From positions 19,089,173 through 19,153,172 of the forward strand of contig NC_055998.1 in NCBI RefSeq assembly GCF_018446385.1: a stretch of 64,000 nucleotides of DNA, written 5' to 3'. A program made the position numbers and the translations under genes. This document shows, piece by piece, positions 38,826 through 49,927 of this stretch (positions are counted from its first letter, which is position 1; each line of letters begins with the position of its first letter). The notes under the pieces were generated by a model, which saw only the letters and a program-made list of their open reading frames with translations, was not told the DNA's origin and did no database searches. This DNA is from Zingiber officinale (taxonomy: Eukaryota > Streptophyta > Magnoliopsida > Zingiberales > Zingiberaceae).

Positions 38826-39155
38826 GTCGGATCCCGATCGATTCGAAAGTTCCCAATCGATCGGGGAGGCTTTGGATCGATCCACGGATCGATCCAGAGC
38901 GCCTCTGTGCTCTGGGAAAACGCCTGGATCGATCCACGGATCGATCCAGCGCTTATCGCGCGAACCAGCAGCGTCCCAATCGATCGGCTGATCAATTGGG
39001 ACCTCTGGATCGATCCACTGATCGATCCAGAGGCTCTCTGTTCGCTGGGAAAGACCTGGATCGATCCACTGATCGATCCAGAGGCTTTCTGTTCGCTGGG
39101 AAAAGCCTGGATCGATCCAGCTCCTGGATCGATCCACTGATCGATCCAGCTCTTG
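38826..39155. repeat. Array of GGATCGATCC palindromes in the E3 LTR
   Basis: Pairs of the form TGGATCGATCCACTGATCGA-TCCAG recur five or more times, spaced about 50 bp apart and separated by GAGGCTCTCTGTTCGCTGGG-like spacers. Each pair can fold back on itself. The right LTR has the same array at about 49083-49378 with one copy fewer. Looser versions occur in the internal region at about 40540-40710. Confidence 0.85.
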
Positions 39156-39394
39156 GTTTTTGCCCAAAACCAAGTCCCAAGCCTCTCAAACCAACATTCG
39201 GTCAACCTTGACCTGTTGGTATATCATGCCTAGCATCTGGTCACTCCCTTGACCTGCCAGGACTCCCCACCAAGTGTCCGGTCAATCCCTTTGACCCACT
39301 TGGACTTTTCTCTTCGTGCCAAGTATCCGGTCACTCCCTTGACCTACTTGGACTTCCACCAGATGTCTGGTCAATCTTGACCCATCTGGATTTC

Positions 39395-39565
39395 CCCGTG
39401 CCTGGCTTCACTCACCAGGTCTTTCACCTAGCTTCACTCACTAGGATTTTCACCTGGCTTCACTCACCAGGATTTTCTTCTGCCTGGCTTCACTCACCAG
39501 GACTTTCACCTAGTTTCACTCACTAGGATTTTCTTCTGCCTGGCTTCACTCACCAGGACTTTCCA
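39395..39565. repeat. Minisatellite of CACTCACCAGGA-type units in the E3 LTR
   Basis: Units of about 29 bp (CCTGGCTTCACTCACCAGGA followed by TTTTC or CTTTC) repeat roughly six times, with alternating CCTAG and CCTGG forms. The partner LTR carries the same array at about 49625-49795. Confidence 0.85.
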
Positions 39566-39699
39566 GTCAAGTATCCGGTCATCCTTGACCTACTTGACTC
39601 TTCTTCAATCAGCCTTGCATTGTCAAACATCGAAACCCAAACCAAGACTCAAGCTTGGTCAACCAGGTCAACCTTGACCTGAGGGATGTTGCACCAACA

Positions 39700-41094
39700 A
39701 TCTCCCCCTTTTTGATGTTTGACAATACCAACACTATCACTTACAATACCACATGTAAGTTAGGCTAATCCTATAGCCTAAACCTTCTTCATGCCACTGG
39801 ACAATGAATACATAAGTTAAGATCTTCATTCTCCCCCTAAGAGGGCAAACTCCCTCTAGGTAATGAAATCCTAACTTACTTCATGTCATTCTCCCCTTAT
39901 TGGCACACATCAAACCATGCCCCATTTTTGGGCACACATCAACAAACTCACTTGTTGAAAACTCTCCCCCTGAAGAGTTGATCATCGTTGTTCACAACTT
40001 CACTCGTTGTGATTAATACGATAATGAAGGTCCCATACCCTTCATGATCCTTAACCCCACATTCTCCCCCAATGTAGGCAAATGCCCATCCTTGAGCATT
40101 ATCCACTTGAAACCACTTGAACAATGAGGATATCCACTCCCCATTAAAGTTCAAACACTCAACCTTGAGCATGTTCTTAACAGAAGGTTAACCACCTTCC
40201 AAGGTTCATGAAAAATAATTTTCATGTCTTTAAAGAGTACCTCCCCCTAAAAACATGGTGGTAACTTCTGTCATTGCACCAACAATGACTTGGAATCCCT
40301 AATAATTTAGGAAACCCAATTTTAGAAGTTTTGAGGTTCAAATATTCAAAATTTGAAACAAACCTCAACCTAAACTTCAACTTAGCCTTCCTTAACCAAT
40401 CCATCCTTGTTTTCCACACGAAAATACCCTTTTTATGTATATAAATATATTTTCAGGGGTTTGGAATGGTTAACTAGACTATAACAGCTTCAAAGATACT
40501 GAAATCAGACCTTCCCAGCCAAAATCAGCATCTTCGATCGATTAGAGTTGGGTTCCAATCGATTGAACCCTGCTGAATCGATCCACTGATCGATTCAGTC
40601 TACTTGGATCGATCGACTGATCGATCCAGCGAGCTTCTGCTCGCTAGAATTGTCTTCTGAATCGATCTACTGATCGATTCAGACACTCCAATCGATCCAT
40701 GGATCGATCTGAGCTCTGATAGTTGCTGAATTTCAAATTCAGCCAACTTCAGAAACCCCTAGAAAATTCTACAAAAATCCAAAAATCATGAAATTTCGTG
40801 TAGACATTATTTAGGGCATACTTTATCATGAAAAAATAGTTTTCTATGAAAATACACCATATTTTCAAAGATTGACACAAACTTGAGAACTTTCAAAAGT
40901 TTTAGTGTTTTCTTTAAGTTTGTGTCTAACTATTCAATGGTAATTACTATCAAAAGATAGCCTTCACCAAGATTTTCTAAAATTATTTTAAAACCCTTTT
41001 CAAAACCAATATCCCACCATATTTCTTGGGCTTAATGCACATTACTTGTACATTAGCTTTCCCAATGATGGGAAAACACATAACTATGTGTTTT
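39700..41094 (-). promoter_or_regulatory. E3 3' zone with six polypurine-tract-like motifs
   Basis: Plus-strand CTCCCC motifs, which are AGGGGGAG-type purine tracts in the element's own sense, occur at 39702-39709 (next to the LTR), 39831-39838, 39891-39898, 39963-39970, 40063-40070 and 40241-40248. Several sit in short inverted repeats such as CTCT-CCCCTGA-AGAG. Multiple polypurine tracts upstream of the 3' LTR are a described feature of Sireviruses. The remainder is non-coding and holds loose GATCGATC repeats at 40540-40710. Confidence 0.7.
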
Positions 41095-43143
41095 CACTAC
41101 AAGAAAAAGCCTCATAGACATCGGTGGAACAACAACAGTTTTAAGCAAAAACCGATGTCTTTGAGTATTTTACACCGGTTTTTTCAAAAACCGGTGTCTA
41201 TAAGCGCAGATTTTCGCTCATAGACATCGGTTTTTTAGCCGATGTCTATGAGCGCCTTTTTTTTTTGTTAATAGACATCGGTTTTAACAGCGGTTTTTAA
41301 AACCCGATGTTAATGAACCAAAAAATAATAATTTAATTTTTCCACCAGCAAAATTTATAACACTTCACAAAGTTCCCTCCAAACCTAAACCAATATCGCT
41401 TCCCTTCTCTCAGCCTAAACCTAAACCTAAACCTCCGACCATCTCTCTCAGCCTCATCTCCCTCTTCCCTTTCCTGGATCTCTTCCCCTTCCTAGATCGA
41501 CACCCCTTAGGACCAAAACCACCTGCTTCGATCCTAAGCAAAATCGCAGTATAAATCGTTCCATTCTGCCTCCTCGTCCGATCCTCTCTTCCTCCTCCTC
41601 CTCCTTCCTCTCTTCGCTCTTCCCGGCTAAGGTAGGGGCCGACAAGATCCGAACAGCTAGAGGACGCCCACGACCACCATGGCACGGTTGGTCGGCAACA
41701 TGAGGGAATCCAAAGGAAGAGAGAACAACACCGAGATCTCTGATCTTGTGTAAAGGGGTCTCCTTCTTCTGAAGCAGAGAGATCGAGTGCAGTACAAGAA
41801 TAACGAAGTATGTCTGCCTGTTAAAACCCTAAAATTGCAGGCATAAAGGCTCTCCGTGCTTCATTTTCTCCTTCTCGGCCTCTTCGCTCGCTGGGTACAC
41901 GGTCAAAACCTCTCATTTCCTCTTTTCATTCTTCTTAATCGTCTGATTGCTAAAGGTTGAGGATGGGGTTTGGGGTTAACCTCTCTATAAAGCGCCGAAG
42001 CCTTTTCTTTTCCCCCGACTTTCTCCTTCTCGCGACTTCGGACTTCACGCGACCGAGACCGGCGATTTCTTCTTCTCTCGGTGGCGCCGGCGAAGAGCGG
42101 ACCTTGGAGCGTTGAGAGGAAGAGAAGTTAGTTACAGCCGAACCTTCTTTCTCCCTGATCCCTTCCTCCCTTCTCTGATCTCGGCGAACAACGGCGACGG
42201 ATCTCGATCGGTGGATTTCGCCGGCTGTCGGGAGGGAACCAAGTGCATCGGCGTTGGATCAGGCCAGCATCGATTGTTTGGAGGAGGTAACAACCATTGT
42301 TCCTTCCCGATCTCTGTCCCTGTTCGTCGGCAAGAACAAGTCGTTGCCCTAACTTTGATCTTGGAGGTAAGGGTTTGGTTTTGGTTGTGAATTCGAACCT
42401 TGATCCTTTCTAGTGTTGATTCAGGTGGTTCTTTCTGGGAAGCATAGACGGTATTTTGGTCCCAGCCACCACAGCTCTGTTGGATGATCGTCTCCGGTGA
42501 TTGAAGGGTGCAGAGGTAATGAGGTCGATCTGTTGTTGTTGTTAACAGGTTGTTTTGATGACTTCTTGTTATTCTTTCTTCTTGATCCGGCTAGTGAAGA
42601 TGCACTATGTAATGTTCTATTTGTAGGGGATTGAGGTACGGTTTAGTTCTTGTTCCTTACCCTTGTGCGATCATTAGTTGCAGTAGATGTTACCTAATGA
42701 ATCCTGTGTGTTTTGAGCTGGATCCACGGCAGAGTCAATAAGAATTTGTTTGTTCTGGTGTTGGAGGCTAAGGGTATGATGTGTTACTAGTTAACAAGGA
42801 TAAGAGTTGTTATATTGGGTAATTGAATGTTGTAAATAAAGATTAACCTGAATCTGAAATGGTTTCAGTGACATTTAGGTTTCATGTTAGGTGATTATGG
42901 AAGATTGTAACCTTGAAGATCTAATGGGAATTTAGATATTGGATGGTTTAGGTTAGAATATAAATTTAATATGGTTATGTTAAAAGAAGGGAGCCGTACC
43001 TATGGTTAGCGTTTCTTTCGTATGTTCATTTCCTCCAGGTTTTTGTAATTTAATTTCCACCCTCTAGGGTTTTTTTTTAATTCAGTTTTCGATGCCTAAT
43101 TCCACCCTGCTTCTTTCTGACATACATTTACACATTGTTTCAG

Positions 43144-43250
43144 AGGATGCGATGTGCTTATTTTAGATACTGGATTGGGAAGTGCAGAGAATCAAGCAAG
43201 GGTCAAGGAGTTGCTTCATGTGGAGGAATCAAAACTAGAGGAGGATGAGG
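43144..43250 (+). pseudogene. Exon-like fragment of unknown origin in the CACTA
   Basis: Between a TTTCAGAG-type acceptor and a GGTAAGT donor the frame reads CDVLILDTGLGSAENQARVK followed by ELLHVEESKLEEDE. The composition and splice-type borders look like a plant exon, but I do not recognise the protein. It lies in the same orientation as the kinase and BOP1-like pieces. Confidence 0.4.
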
Positions 43251-44297
43251 GTAAGTGTTTTTACTCATAATATTATTTTAGTTTATGTTCAGATCAGTTC
43301 ATGTTCTTTGCTTGATAATTTATTCTTTTTTGACCAATTCATTTCCGCAAACCCCTTACCTGTAAGCACCAACTAGTATCCTTATTGTCAAGAATTAATT
43401 TTATCAATGACTTATAAGTTTGGTATGCATATTTCTTATGATGTTGAACCTTGACTTTGAGACACATGATGGCTTTGTTTTATTTTTTTTGTTGAATTTT
43501 CTATCCTGTAAGTTTCAACTCCACTAGTATCATGTTTCCATAGATGATGCTGTCTTAGATGTTGGAGTCGTGACTCATTCTTTATACTGATGTTTCTGTG
43601 TGGAATTTTTCCAATTGTCCTGTTCATTGTTTGATGTTTCTATGTGTGTTGTAGCTGAATTTGGTTGTAGCTTCTGCAAGCTTTCTTCACTTTCTTCCCT
43701 CCACTATCTGTTAACAAGTTTGATCTTTACAATTCAGTTATAAGAACAAACAATATGACCAAAGGTTGACAGCTTTGCTTCATCCTTTTTACATTTCAGT
43801 ATGTGGATGAAAGCAAATATGTACTGATGTACCTAAATGGATTTACAAAAATATCTTTGAAATGTTTTGTCATACAGATATGGCATCTAGTATAATTTTT
43901 TCCAACTTGATTGTTGCATTATCATATAATGAGATTAGGTGCACAGCTTGCAGTCAGTTTATTGTTTTTGCTAAAGATCATTGCTAGTAGGCCGACAAAA
44001 GACAGGTCTAAAATGAAGCCTAAGAAAACATGCTTAAGATGATATTTTAAGATTTTCTAAACATTGGATCGTTGCGGAAGGTTGTGATTGGCACGGCAAG
44101 TGTTCTAAAATGAAGCCAAAGAAAATGGGGGAGAAAATAAGGTTCGGCTTGAGGAATTTATGCAATAAAGCAGTTTTATATTTGATTCCTTCTTTAATTA
44201 TATTGCGTGTGTTCCTAAGCTGCAACCTATTAATAATTTTAGTTTTATAATGTTCTTTGCCACTACCTTTCTATTATTCATTCTTTTGCTTTGCAGG

Positions 44298-44360
44298 TTG
44301 TGACAAAAATTGATTGGCATCGGAAAGGAGACTATTTCACTACTGTCGTTCCTAGTGATA
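44298..44360 (+). pseudogene. Captured exon piece resembling BOP1/Erb1 WD protein
   Basis: After a TTTGCAG acceptor the frame reads VVTKIDWHRKGDYFTTVVPS. The WHRKGDYF segment is typical of the first WD repeat of BOP1/Erb1 ribosome-biogenesis proteins. The piece is short, about 21 residues, so the identification rests on one motif. A second exon-like piece at 44536-44627 (LQDIKLYTFYMELDLQKPYP onward, GTAGGT donor) was not recognised. Confidence 0.5.
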
Positions 44361-44816
44361 TCCTAATTATGAATTTTAGTTGTACTTATTTTTAGTCATT
44401 CCTAGTGCCTATTTTATTCCTAGTCACCTTATTTCAATGACAAGAACAAGGGTTCTCATAGCGAATATGTGTCTATTAATGGGATTTTCAATGTCTTGCT
44501 TACCACGCTAATCCTACTTCTGATTGGATTTGCAGCTTCAAGATATCAAACTCTACACCTTCTATATGGAGCTAGATTTGCAAAAGCCATATCCAACTCG
44601 AGGAAGTGACTTATTGACATGGGAGGTAGGTGTACCTCTTTAGTTCCGATTTTAACCAAATATCCCTATAAAGATTCATTTGTGTGCTCTTAACATATCT
44701 ATTCCTACAACGTTGTTATCTAGGATTAACATTTATTTTGTTAAATGTGATTTATGCACTTATAATTATTCTGGTGAAGTTAGCATTCTATTAAACTAGA
44801 TTATGACCTTTGCAGA

Positions 44817-44921
44817 GAACTTATTGGTAACCAAGGACTTTGTGAAGATAGCAAATTTTGGCCTTGCTCGTGAAGTTCATTCGAAGCCACCATTCACAGA
44901 ATAGGTTTCAACACGCTGGTA
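44817..44921 (+). pseudogene. Captured exon of an MHK/MAK-type protein kinase
   Basis: Between a TTTGCAG acceptor and a GTAAGC donor the frame reads [20 protein letters not shown], then VHSKPPFTE, a stop codon, and VSTRW. This corresponds to kinase subdomains VIb-VIII of the plant MHK family, where the usual reading is ENLLVT...KIADFGLARE...PPYTEYVSTRW. The DFG aspartate is replaced by Asn and one Tyr codon is TAG, so the fragment could not make an active kinase. Intron-like sequence on both sides shows it was copied as genomic DNA. The kinase match is clear; the exact parent gene needs a search. Confidence 0.8.
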
Positions 44922-45681
44922 AGCATGTTTATGACAAGCACTTGTGATCTTATATTTTTTATTTGATACATGTACACATTTGTTTTAGTTATTTGACATA
45001 TGGTGGATTTATGTGTTTTTACAGTTTACAAATCTCAAGTACTCCAGAGTTGAAATTGATGAAGTGCAGTTCGAGTGGGCTGAATGCATGCTAGATTACA
45101 TTTGAAGTGCGGTTCTACCTTGATGTGTTAAAAGAATGTTCTACCTTGATTTTGATATCTATTAGCTAGCTTTTGATGTAAAAAGAATGTTTGGGTATTT
45201 TATGGATATTGTTGTAAAAAGATTATTTATATAATTTGTGAATATTTGTGTATTTTATGGATATTATTGAATGAAGAATATTTGTACAATTTGTGAATAT
45301 TTGTGTATTTTTTTTTTGTTATTATCGGTTTTAAAATCAAATCTGTGCTGTTAAAAAATATACATATTACATCGATTTTCCACCGATGTAAAACCGGTGT
45401 TATAAAGTAATATTACATCGATCATTTACCGCTGTCAAAACTGGTGTTATTAATATACAATATTACATCGGTTTTACACCGTTGATGAAACGGTGTCGTT
45501 AAGTGATACTACACCGGTTAATAACCGATTCGAAAACCGGTGTCGTTAAATGATACTACACCGGTTTTAACCCGATGTCTAAAATGGCAGACTTTTAACA
45601 TCGGCTTCATAGACATCGGTCAAAAATCAAATAGACACCGGTGGAAAACCGATGTCTATGAAGGTTTTTGTTGTAGTGTTT

Positions 45682-46636
45682 GCTGAACCTAAAATTCAAA
45701 AGAATGCACTAAATCAACATCTTGAGTTTTGTTCATCTTCCTAACATCTCACTTGTATCTAATGTGCACTAAAACACATACAAGTCACTTTATAATCCTT
45801 GTGAGATGTGAGATTTTGGTTTTGCCCTAATCTAGGGATCATGCATATCTATCTAGGCATTTTGTGGATATTGAACATCCACTTAGGATGTTACTTGTTA
45901 ATACCACTTGTTGACAACACTAGTTGAAAACACTTGTTGATAAATGCCATTTGTCCTTGCTTTTAAGAAATTAAACATAATGCATGATAATGTTATGGCA
46001 TACATCAAAATGAAATAGCTTTCAAAAGAAAGATTCCTATAATTATATGATGTATGTATGACATGACATGGTATTTTTGTATTTTTATAATAAGGCATGA
46101 GTGAAAAAATAAAACATGATGTCATGACATATAATGGGCAAACAATCATGGCAAGATTTAACATAAATAAAATATACCTAGATCATCTATCTAAGTATCC
46201 TTAATCTTAGCTAATCCTAAACCTTAAACCCTAGATTTGCTCAAAGTGTTTCAAGAAAGTGCCAAAACCTAACTTGACATTTCTAATTCTCTTGATTAAT
46301 TTTTGCCAATTGAATTTAAGCATATTCCCTCAAGTGTTGGCATATTTCATTTTTCCACAAGAGAAGCACTTTAACTTAAGGCTTAGATTTGCCTTAAATA
46401 TTAAGAAAATACCAAAATCCCAACTTGGTATTTCTTATGTTTTCCCAAATTGTGCCAAATAAGATTAAAATCAATATTTTCAATTTTCTGGCACATTTTA
46501 CTCTTCCAAAGAGTAAATGATAGATCCATTTCATTTTCAAAGGTTAATAGTACCCCTGAAAATGCTCCTTGAGTGTCAGTTTCTTCAAAGTTGGGTTAAC
46601 TACCCTTCTAATCGGAGTTGACACTCTCTAACCCAT
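45682..46636 (-). other. E3 internal spacer between the CACTA and gag
   Basis: AT-rich DNA with no coding domains. It continues the non-coding 3' zone of E3 that is interrupted by the CACTA at 41095. T-rich and CTTAA-rich words dominate. Confidence 0.6.
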
Positions 46637-48442
46637 TTATGGGGTAGAGAAAATGCTCATAGGAACCCAACACCTATTGGTGCTCCTTGGATGCTCTAGG
46701 TATTCACTAGGGATAACTTCCCTAGATACCTTCCTAGTGACCTTGTTTGGCTTCTTAGAAGCCTTGGTCACCTTTTCTAGGTCAATTCTAGGGATTTCTT
46801 CCCTTGTGACCTTCTTTGTGACTTTCTTGGACTTCTTAGAAGTCTTAGTCACATTTGTTGCAAAAATACTCTTAGGGATGACCTTTCTTGTATTTTTGAC
46901 TTGACAACTAGACCTAGGGTTGGTTCCATAGCTATATGGAACCCTATGGTAAGAGGGCACATCCTTCTTAGCCTTGGGTTTGTATCCCAAACCTCTATGG
47001 CCATTTGATGACCTTTGTGCTCCTAGACCTAGGCTATGCTCTTTTTGCCCTTTTAGGATATTTTTCATCCTTTTTAGGGTCTTTTCCATTTTATCAAGCA
47101 TTGACCTCAAGACTTGATTTTCTATCATTAAATCCTTAGATTTTGAATTTTTATTACATCCATGAGCATTTTTGTTTCTAGGCTTGTAGCTAAAATCCTT
47201 AGAGTTCTTGCCTAGACTTTTACCTACATTCCTAGCCTTAGGTGTAGTAGTTTTAGCATGAAAAGTTATATGTTTTTCCTTAATGCTATCATGCTTCCTA
47301 TTTTCATGGTAAATATCATTAAAATGATATAAATTAGAACTATCATGCTTTTTACCATAATTTAAAGGGGTAGGCTCAATGAAAGTTACCTTTCTTTTTA
47401 CCTTGGAGGCTCCCCCTTGACTTGAGCTTCCTCCATGAGCCTTGACCATCTTCTTCCCCTTAGGGCATTGACTTCGGTAATGCCCTTTTTGTTGGCACAA
47501 GAAACACACAATGTGCTCCTTGCTCTTCTTTGTTCCGGGGATGGTCTCCTTGGGCTTCTCCTTGCCCTTGGGTGCCACTTGGTCCTTCTTCTTGGCCAAT
47601 TTAGGGCATTTACTTTTGTAATGCCCTTTTTCCCTATATTCAAAGCATATAATATGATTTTTATTTTTAATTGAAATGTTTATACCTTCTTGTGTAGGGG
47701 TGGCGCTTGCTCCTCCATGTGATGTGGATGTAGAGGCTTCCTCTTGATCCGATAATGATGCTCCTCCATTTGATTTTTCTTGACTTGTGGAGGTGGAAGC
47801 TTCTTCATCCTCTTCTCTTCTTAACCCGGATGTAGAGGATTCTTCTTGCTCTTGATCCGGTGTCAATGAAGATTGCTCCCCCTCAATCCTAGAGGTGGAA
47901 GCTTCACCTTCTTCTTCATCCTCTTGTACATGGAACAAGGAGTATGCTCCCTCCTTGCCCTCTTCATTGCATTCCGTTGAAGAAGAGGCTTCTTGGACTT
48001 CTTCTTTGGATGTTGAGCATCTCTCAACTTCGGAGTCCTCCTCTTAGTCTTGCTCCAATGAGTCGCCCTCTTTGGATTCCTCTTGATTTGGTACAATGGA
48101 GGGGACCTCTTCTTGAAGCGTTGCCAATTTGCTCCATAGATCCTTGGCATCCTTGACTTCTCCAATTTGCTCCAAAATGTGACTAGGCAATAAATTTACC
48201 AAAAGCTTGGTCGCTTTGTCATTTGCCTCACATCTTTGGACTTGCTCTTGGCTCCACTTGCTCTTCTTGAGGATCTTGCCCTTTGAATTTCTTGGAGCCT
48301 CGAAGCCTTCCATTAGAGCAAACCATTGCTCTATCTCCACCATTAAGAAATTTTCGATCCTTGATCTCCAAAGATCGAAGCTTGTCATTGTGAATGGTGG
48401 AGGCACCCGTGTGTCAAATCCAAGTCCATCTTGGAATTGCAT
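46637..48442 (-). mobile_element. gag region of E3, fossil
   Basis: The N-terminal part (from 48442) holds a gag-type motif block: PPPFTMTSFDLWRSRIENF, WFALMEGF, ANDKATKLLVNLLP and AKDLWSKLATLQEE. Downstream are acidic Ser/Glu-rich repeats and two CCHC knuckles, CFEYREKGHYKSKC and CFLCQQKGHYRSQC. The tail is basic with repeated KKVT(R/K)EEIP segments and ends near RCWVPMS. Gag packages element RNA into virus-like particles. There are one or two breaks. No pol follows. Confidence 0.8.
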
Positions 48443-48575
48443 CTTGAAGTTGAGCTTCTTAAATTCTTTGACTTTGATGAATTTGCTCCAACTTCTTCAC
48501 CCTCTAGCTTTTCTTGTTTTGTTTGCCCCTTCCGGCGATGATTCCGGTGAAGAGCGACCTAGCTCTGATACCACT

Positions 48576-49927
48576 TGTTGGGACCGAAAAGTAGCTAGAG
48601 GGGGGGGGTGAATAGCTCTTCGCGTGCTAGGTGCTTGTCGTTGCTTGTTTCTTCAAAGATGCGCAGCGGAAATACAAGAAACAAACCACACAACGCTAAC
48701 AAGGTTGGTTTACTTGGTATCCACCTCACAAGAGGTGACTAGTCCAAGGATCCACACCTACTCACGCACCCTCCACTATGTAAACACTCCTTTTCGGTAA
48801 CTACCGAAGGCGGAGAAGCCCTACAAGTTCACACTACAAGAGGAAGGGGAAAGGATACAAAATATAAGCACAAGGCTTACAATGCGTACAAGAAACCCTA
48901 ACCCTAGCTTTCTTCCTCTTGCAATAGATCCGCCTCTTGACTTGGGAGAACCTCCAAGAACTTCAAGAACTGGCGTGGAGAGCTCTGTGGAGTCGCTGGT
49001 GAAGATCTGAGATGAGATCGTAAAACTCTACCGCAGCCATCGCACGCCTGCAGCTTAAATACGACGCAACGGTTGGATCCCGATCGATTCGAAAGTTCTC
49101 AATCGATCGTGGAGGCTTTGGATCGATCCACGGATCGATCCAGAGCGCCTCTGTGCTCTGGGAAAACGCCTGGATCGATCCACGAATCGATCCAGCGCTT
49201 ATCGCGCGAACCAGCAGCGTCCCAATCGATCGGCTGATCAATTGAGACCTCTGGATCGATCCACTGATCGATCCAGAGGCTCTCTATTCGCTGGGAAAGA
49301 CCTGGATCGATCCACTGATCGATCCAGAGGCTTTCTGTTCGTTGGGAAAAGCCTGGATCGATCCACTGATCGATCCAGCTCTTGGTTTTTGCCCAAAACC
49401 AAGTCCCAAGCCTCTCAAACCAACATTCGGTCAACCTTGACCTGTTGGTATATCATGCTTAGCATCTGGCCACTCCCTTGACCTTCCAGGACTCCCCACC
49501 AAGTGTCCGGTCAATCCCTTTGACCCACTTGGACTTTTCTCTTCGTGCCAAGTATCCAGTCACTCCCTTGACCTACTTGGACTTCCACCAGATGTCTGGT
49601 CAATCTTGACCCATCTGGATTTCCCCGTGCCTGGCTTCACTCACCAGGTCTTTCACCTAGCTTCACTCACTAGGATTTTCACCTAGCTTCACTCACCAGG
49701 ATTTTCTTCTGCCTGGCTTCACTCACCAGGACTTTCACCTAGTTTCACTCACTAGGATTTTCTTCTGCCTGGCTTCACTCACCAGGACTTTCCAGTCAAG
49801 TATCCGGTCATCCTTGACCTACTTGACTCTTCTTCAATCAGCTTGCATTGTCAAACATCGAAACTCAAACCAAGACTCAAGCTTGGTCAACCAGGTCAAC
49901 CTTGACCTGAGGGATGTTGCACCAACA
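48576..49927 (-). repeat. 5' LTR of E3 (right copy)
   Basis: This 1,352-bp LTR matches 38333-39699 almost base for base. The main difference is one 17-bp copy number change in the palindrome array, plus scattered substitutions. The primer-site complement lies immediately to its left. Confidence 0.9.

Larger units (their letters stand above)
38333..39699 (-). repeat. 3' LTR of E3 (left copy)
   Basis: This 1,367-bp LTR starts TGTTGGGACCAAAAAG and ends TTGCACCAACA. It contains a TATA-like GTATTTAAG on the minus strand near 38810, a telobox-like AAACCCTAA near 38647, the GATCGATC palindrome array, and a minisatellite of CTTCACTCACCAGGA-type units. Confidence 0.9.
41095..45678. mobile_element. 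CACTA (En/Spm) DNA transposon carrying host-gene exon pieces, non-autonomous
   Basis: The 4,584-bp insertion has ends CACTACAAGAAAAAGCC and, inverted, CACTACAACAAAAACC. It is flanked by a 3-bp duplication TTT (41092-41094 and 45679-45681). Both subterminal regions (about 41120-41330 and 45320-45660) are crowded with direct and inverted copies of AGACATCGGT / ACCGATGTCT, the arrangement that CACTA transposases bind. No transposase gene was recognised. The interior holds exon-like fragments bordered by splice-type sequences (43144-43250, 44298-44360, 44536-44627, 44817-44921) and a GC-rich 5'-UTR-like stretch at about 41400-42420. This is a gene-capturing (Pack-type) CACTA inside E3, and it is one of the youngest layers. 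Confidence 0.88.
38333..49927 (-). mobile_element. Sirevirus-like gag-only LTR element E3, inserted in the C2 3' LTR
   Basis: The element is in minus orientation and flanked by a perfect duplication GGTCC (38328-38332 and 49928-49932). Parts in its own order: 5' LTR 49927-48576; primer-site complement GCTCTGATACCA at 48562-48573; gag about 48442-46637 with two CCHC knuckles; a CACTA insertion at 41095-45678; a 3' non-coding zone with repeated polypurine tracts; 3' LTR 39699-38333. Minus the CACTA it is about 7.0 kb. No protease, integrase or reverse transcriptase is visible. The LTRs look nearly identical, so it is young. Gag has a few breaks. Repeated polypurine tracts and the gag type are known Sirevirus traits. 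Confidence 0.87.

Noticed and set aside
38658-39173. Open frames with repeated IDRSTDRSRG / WIDPLIDP text in both E3 LTRs
   Set aside because: These are translations of the GATCGATC palindrome array in a non-coding LTR region and have no family resemblance.
41408-41432. CCTAAAC repeats as an interstitial telomere
   Set aside because: Only a few imperfect units in a leader-like pyrimidine-rich stretch inside the CACTA; the plant telomere unit is CCCTAAA and needs longer arrays.
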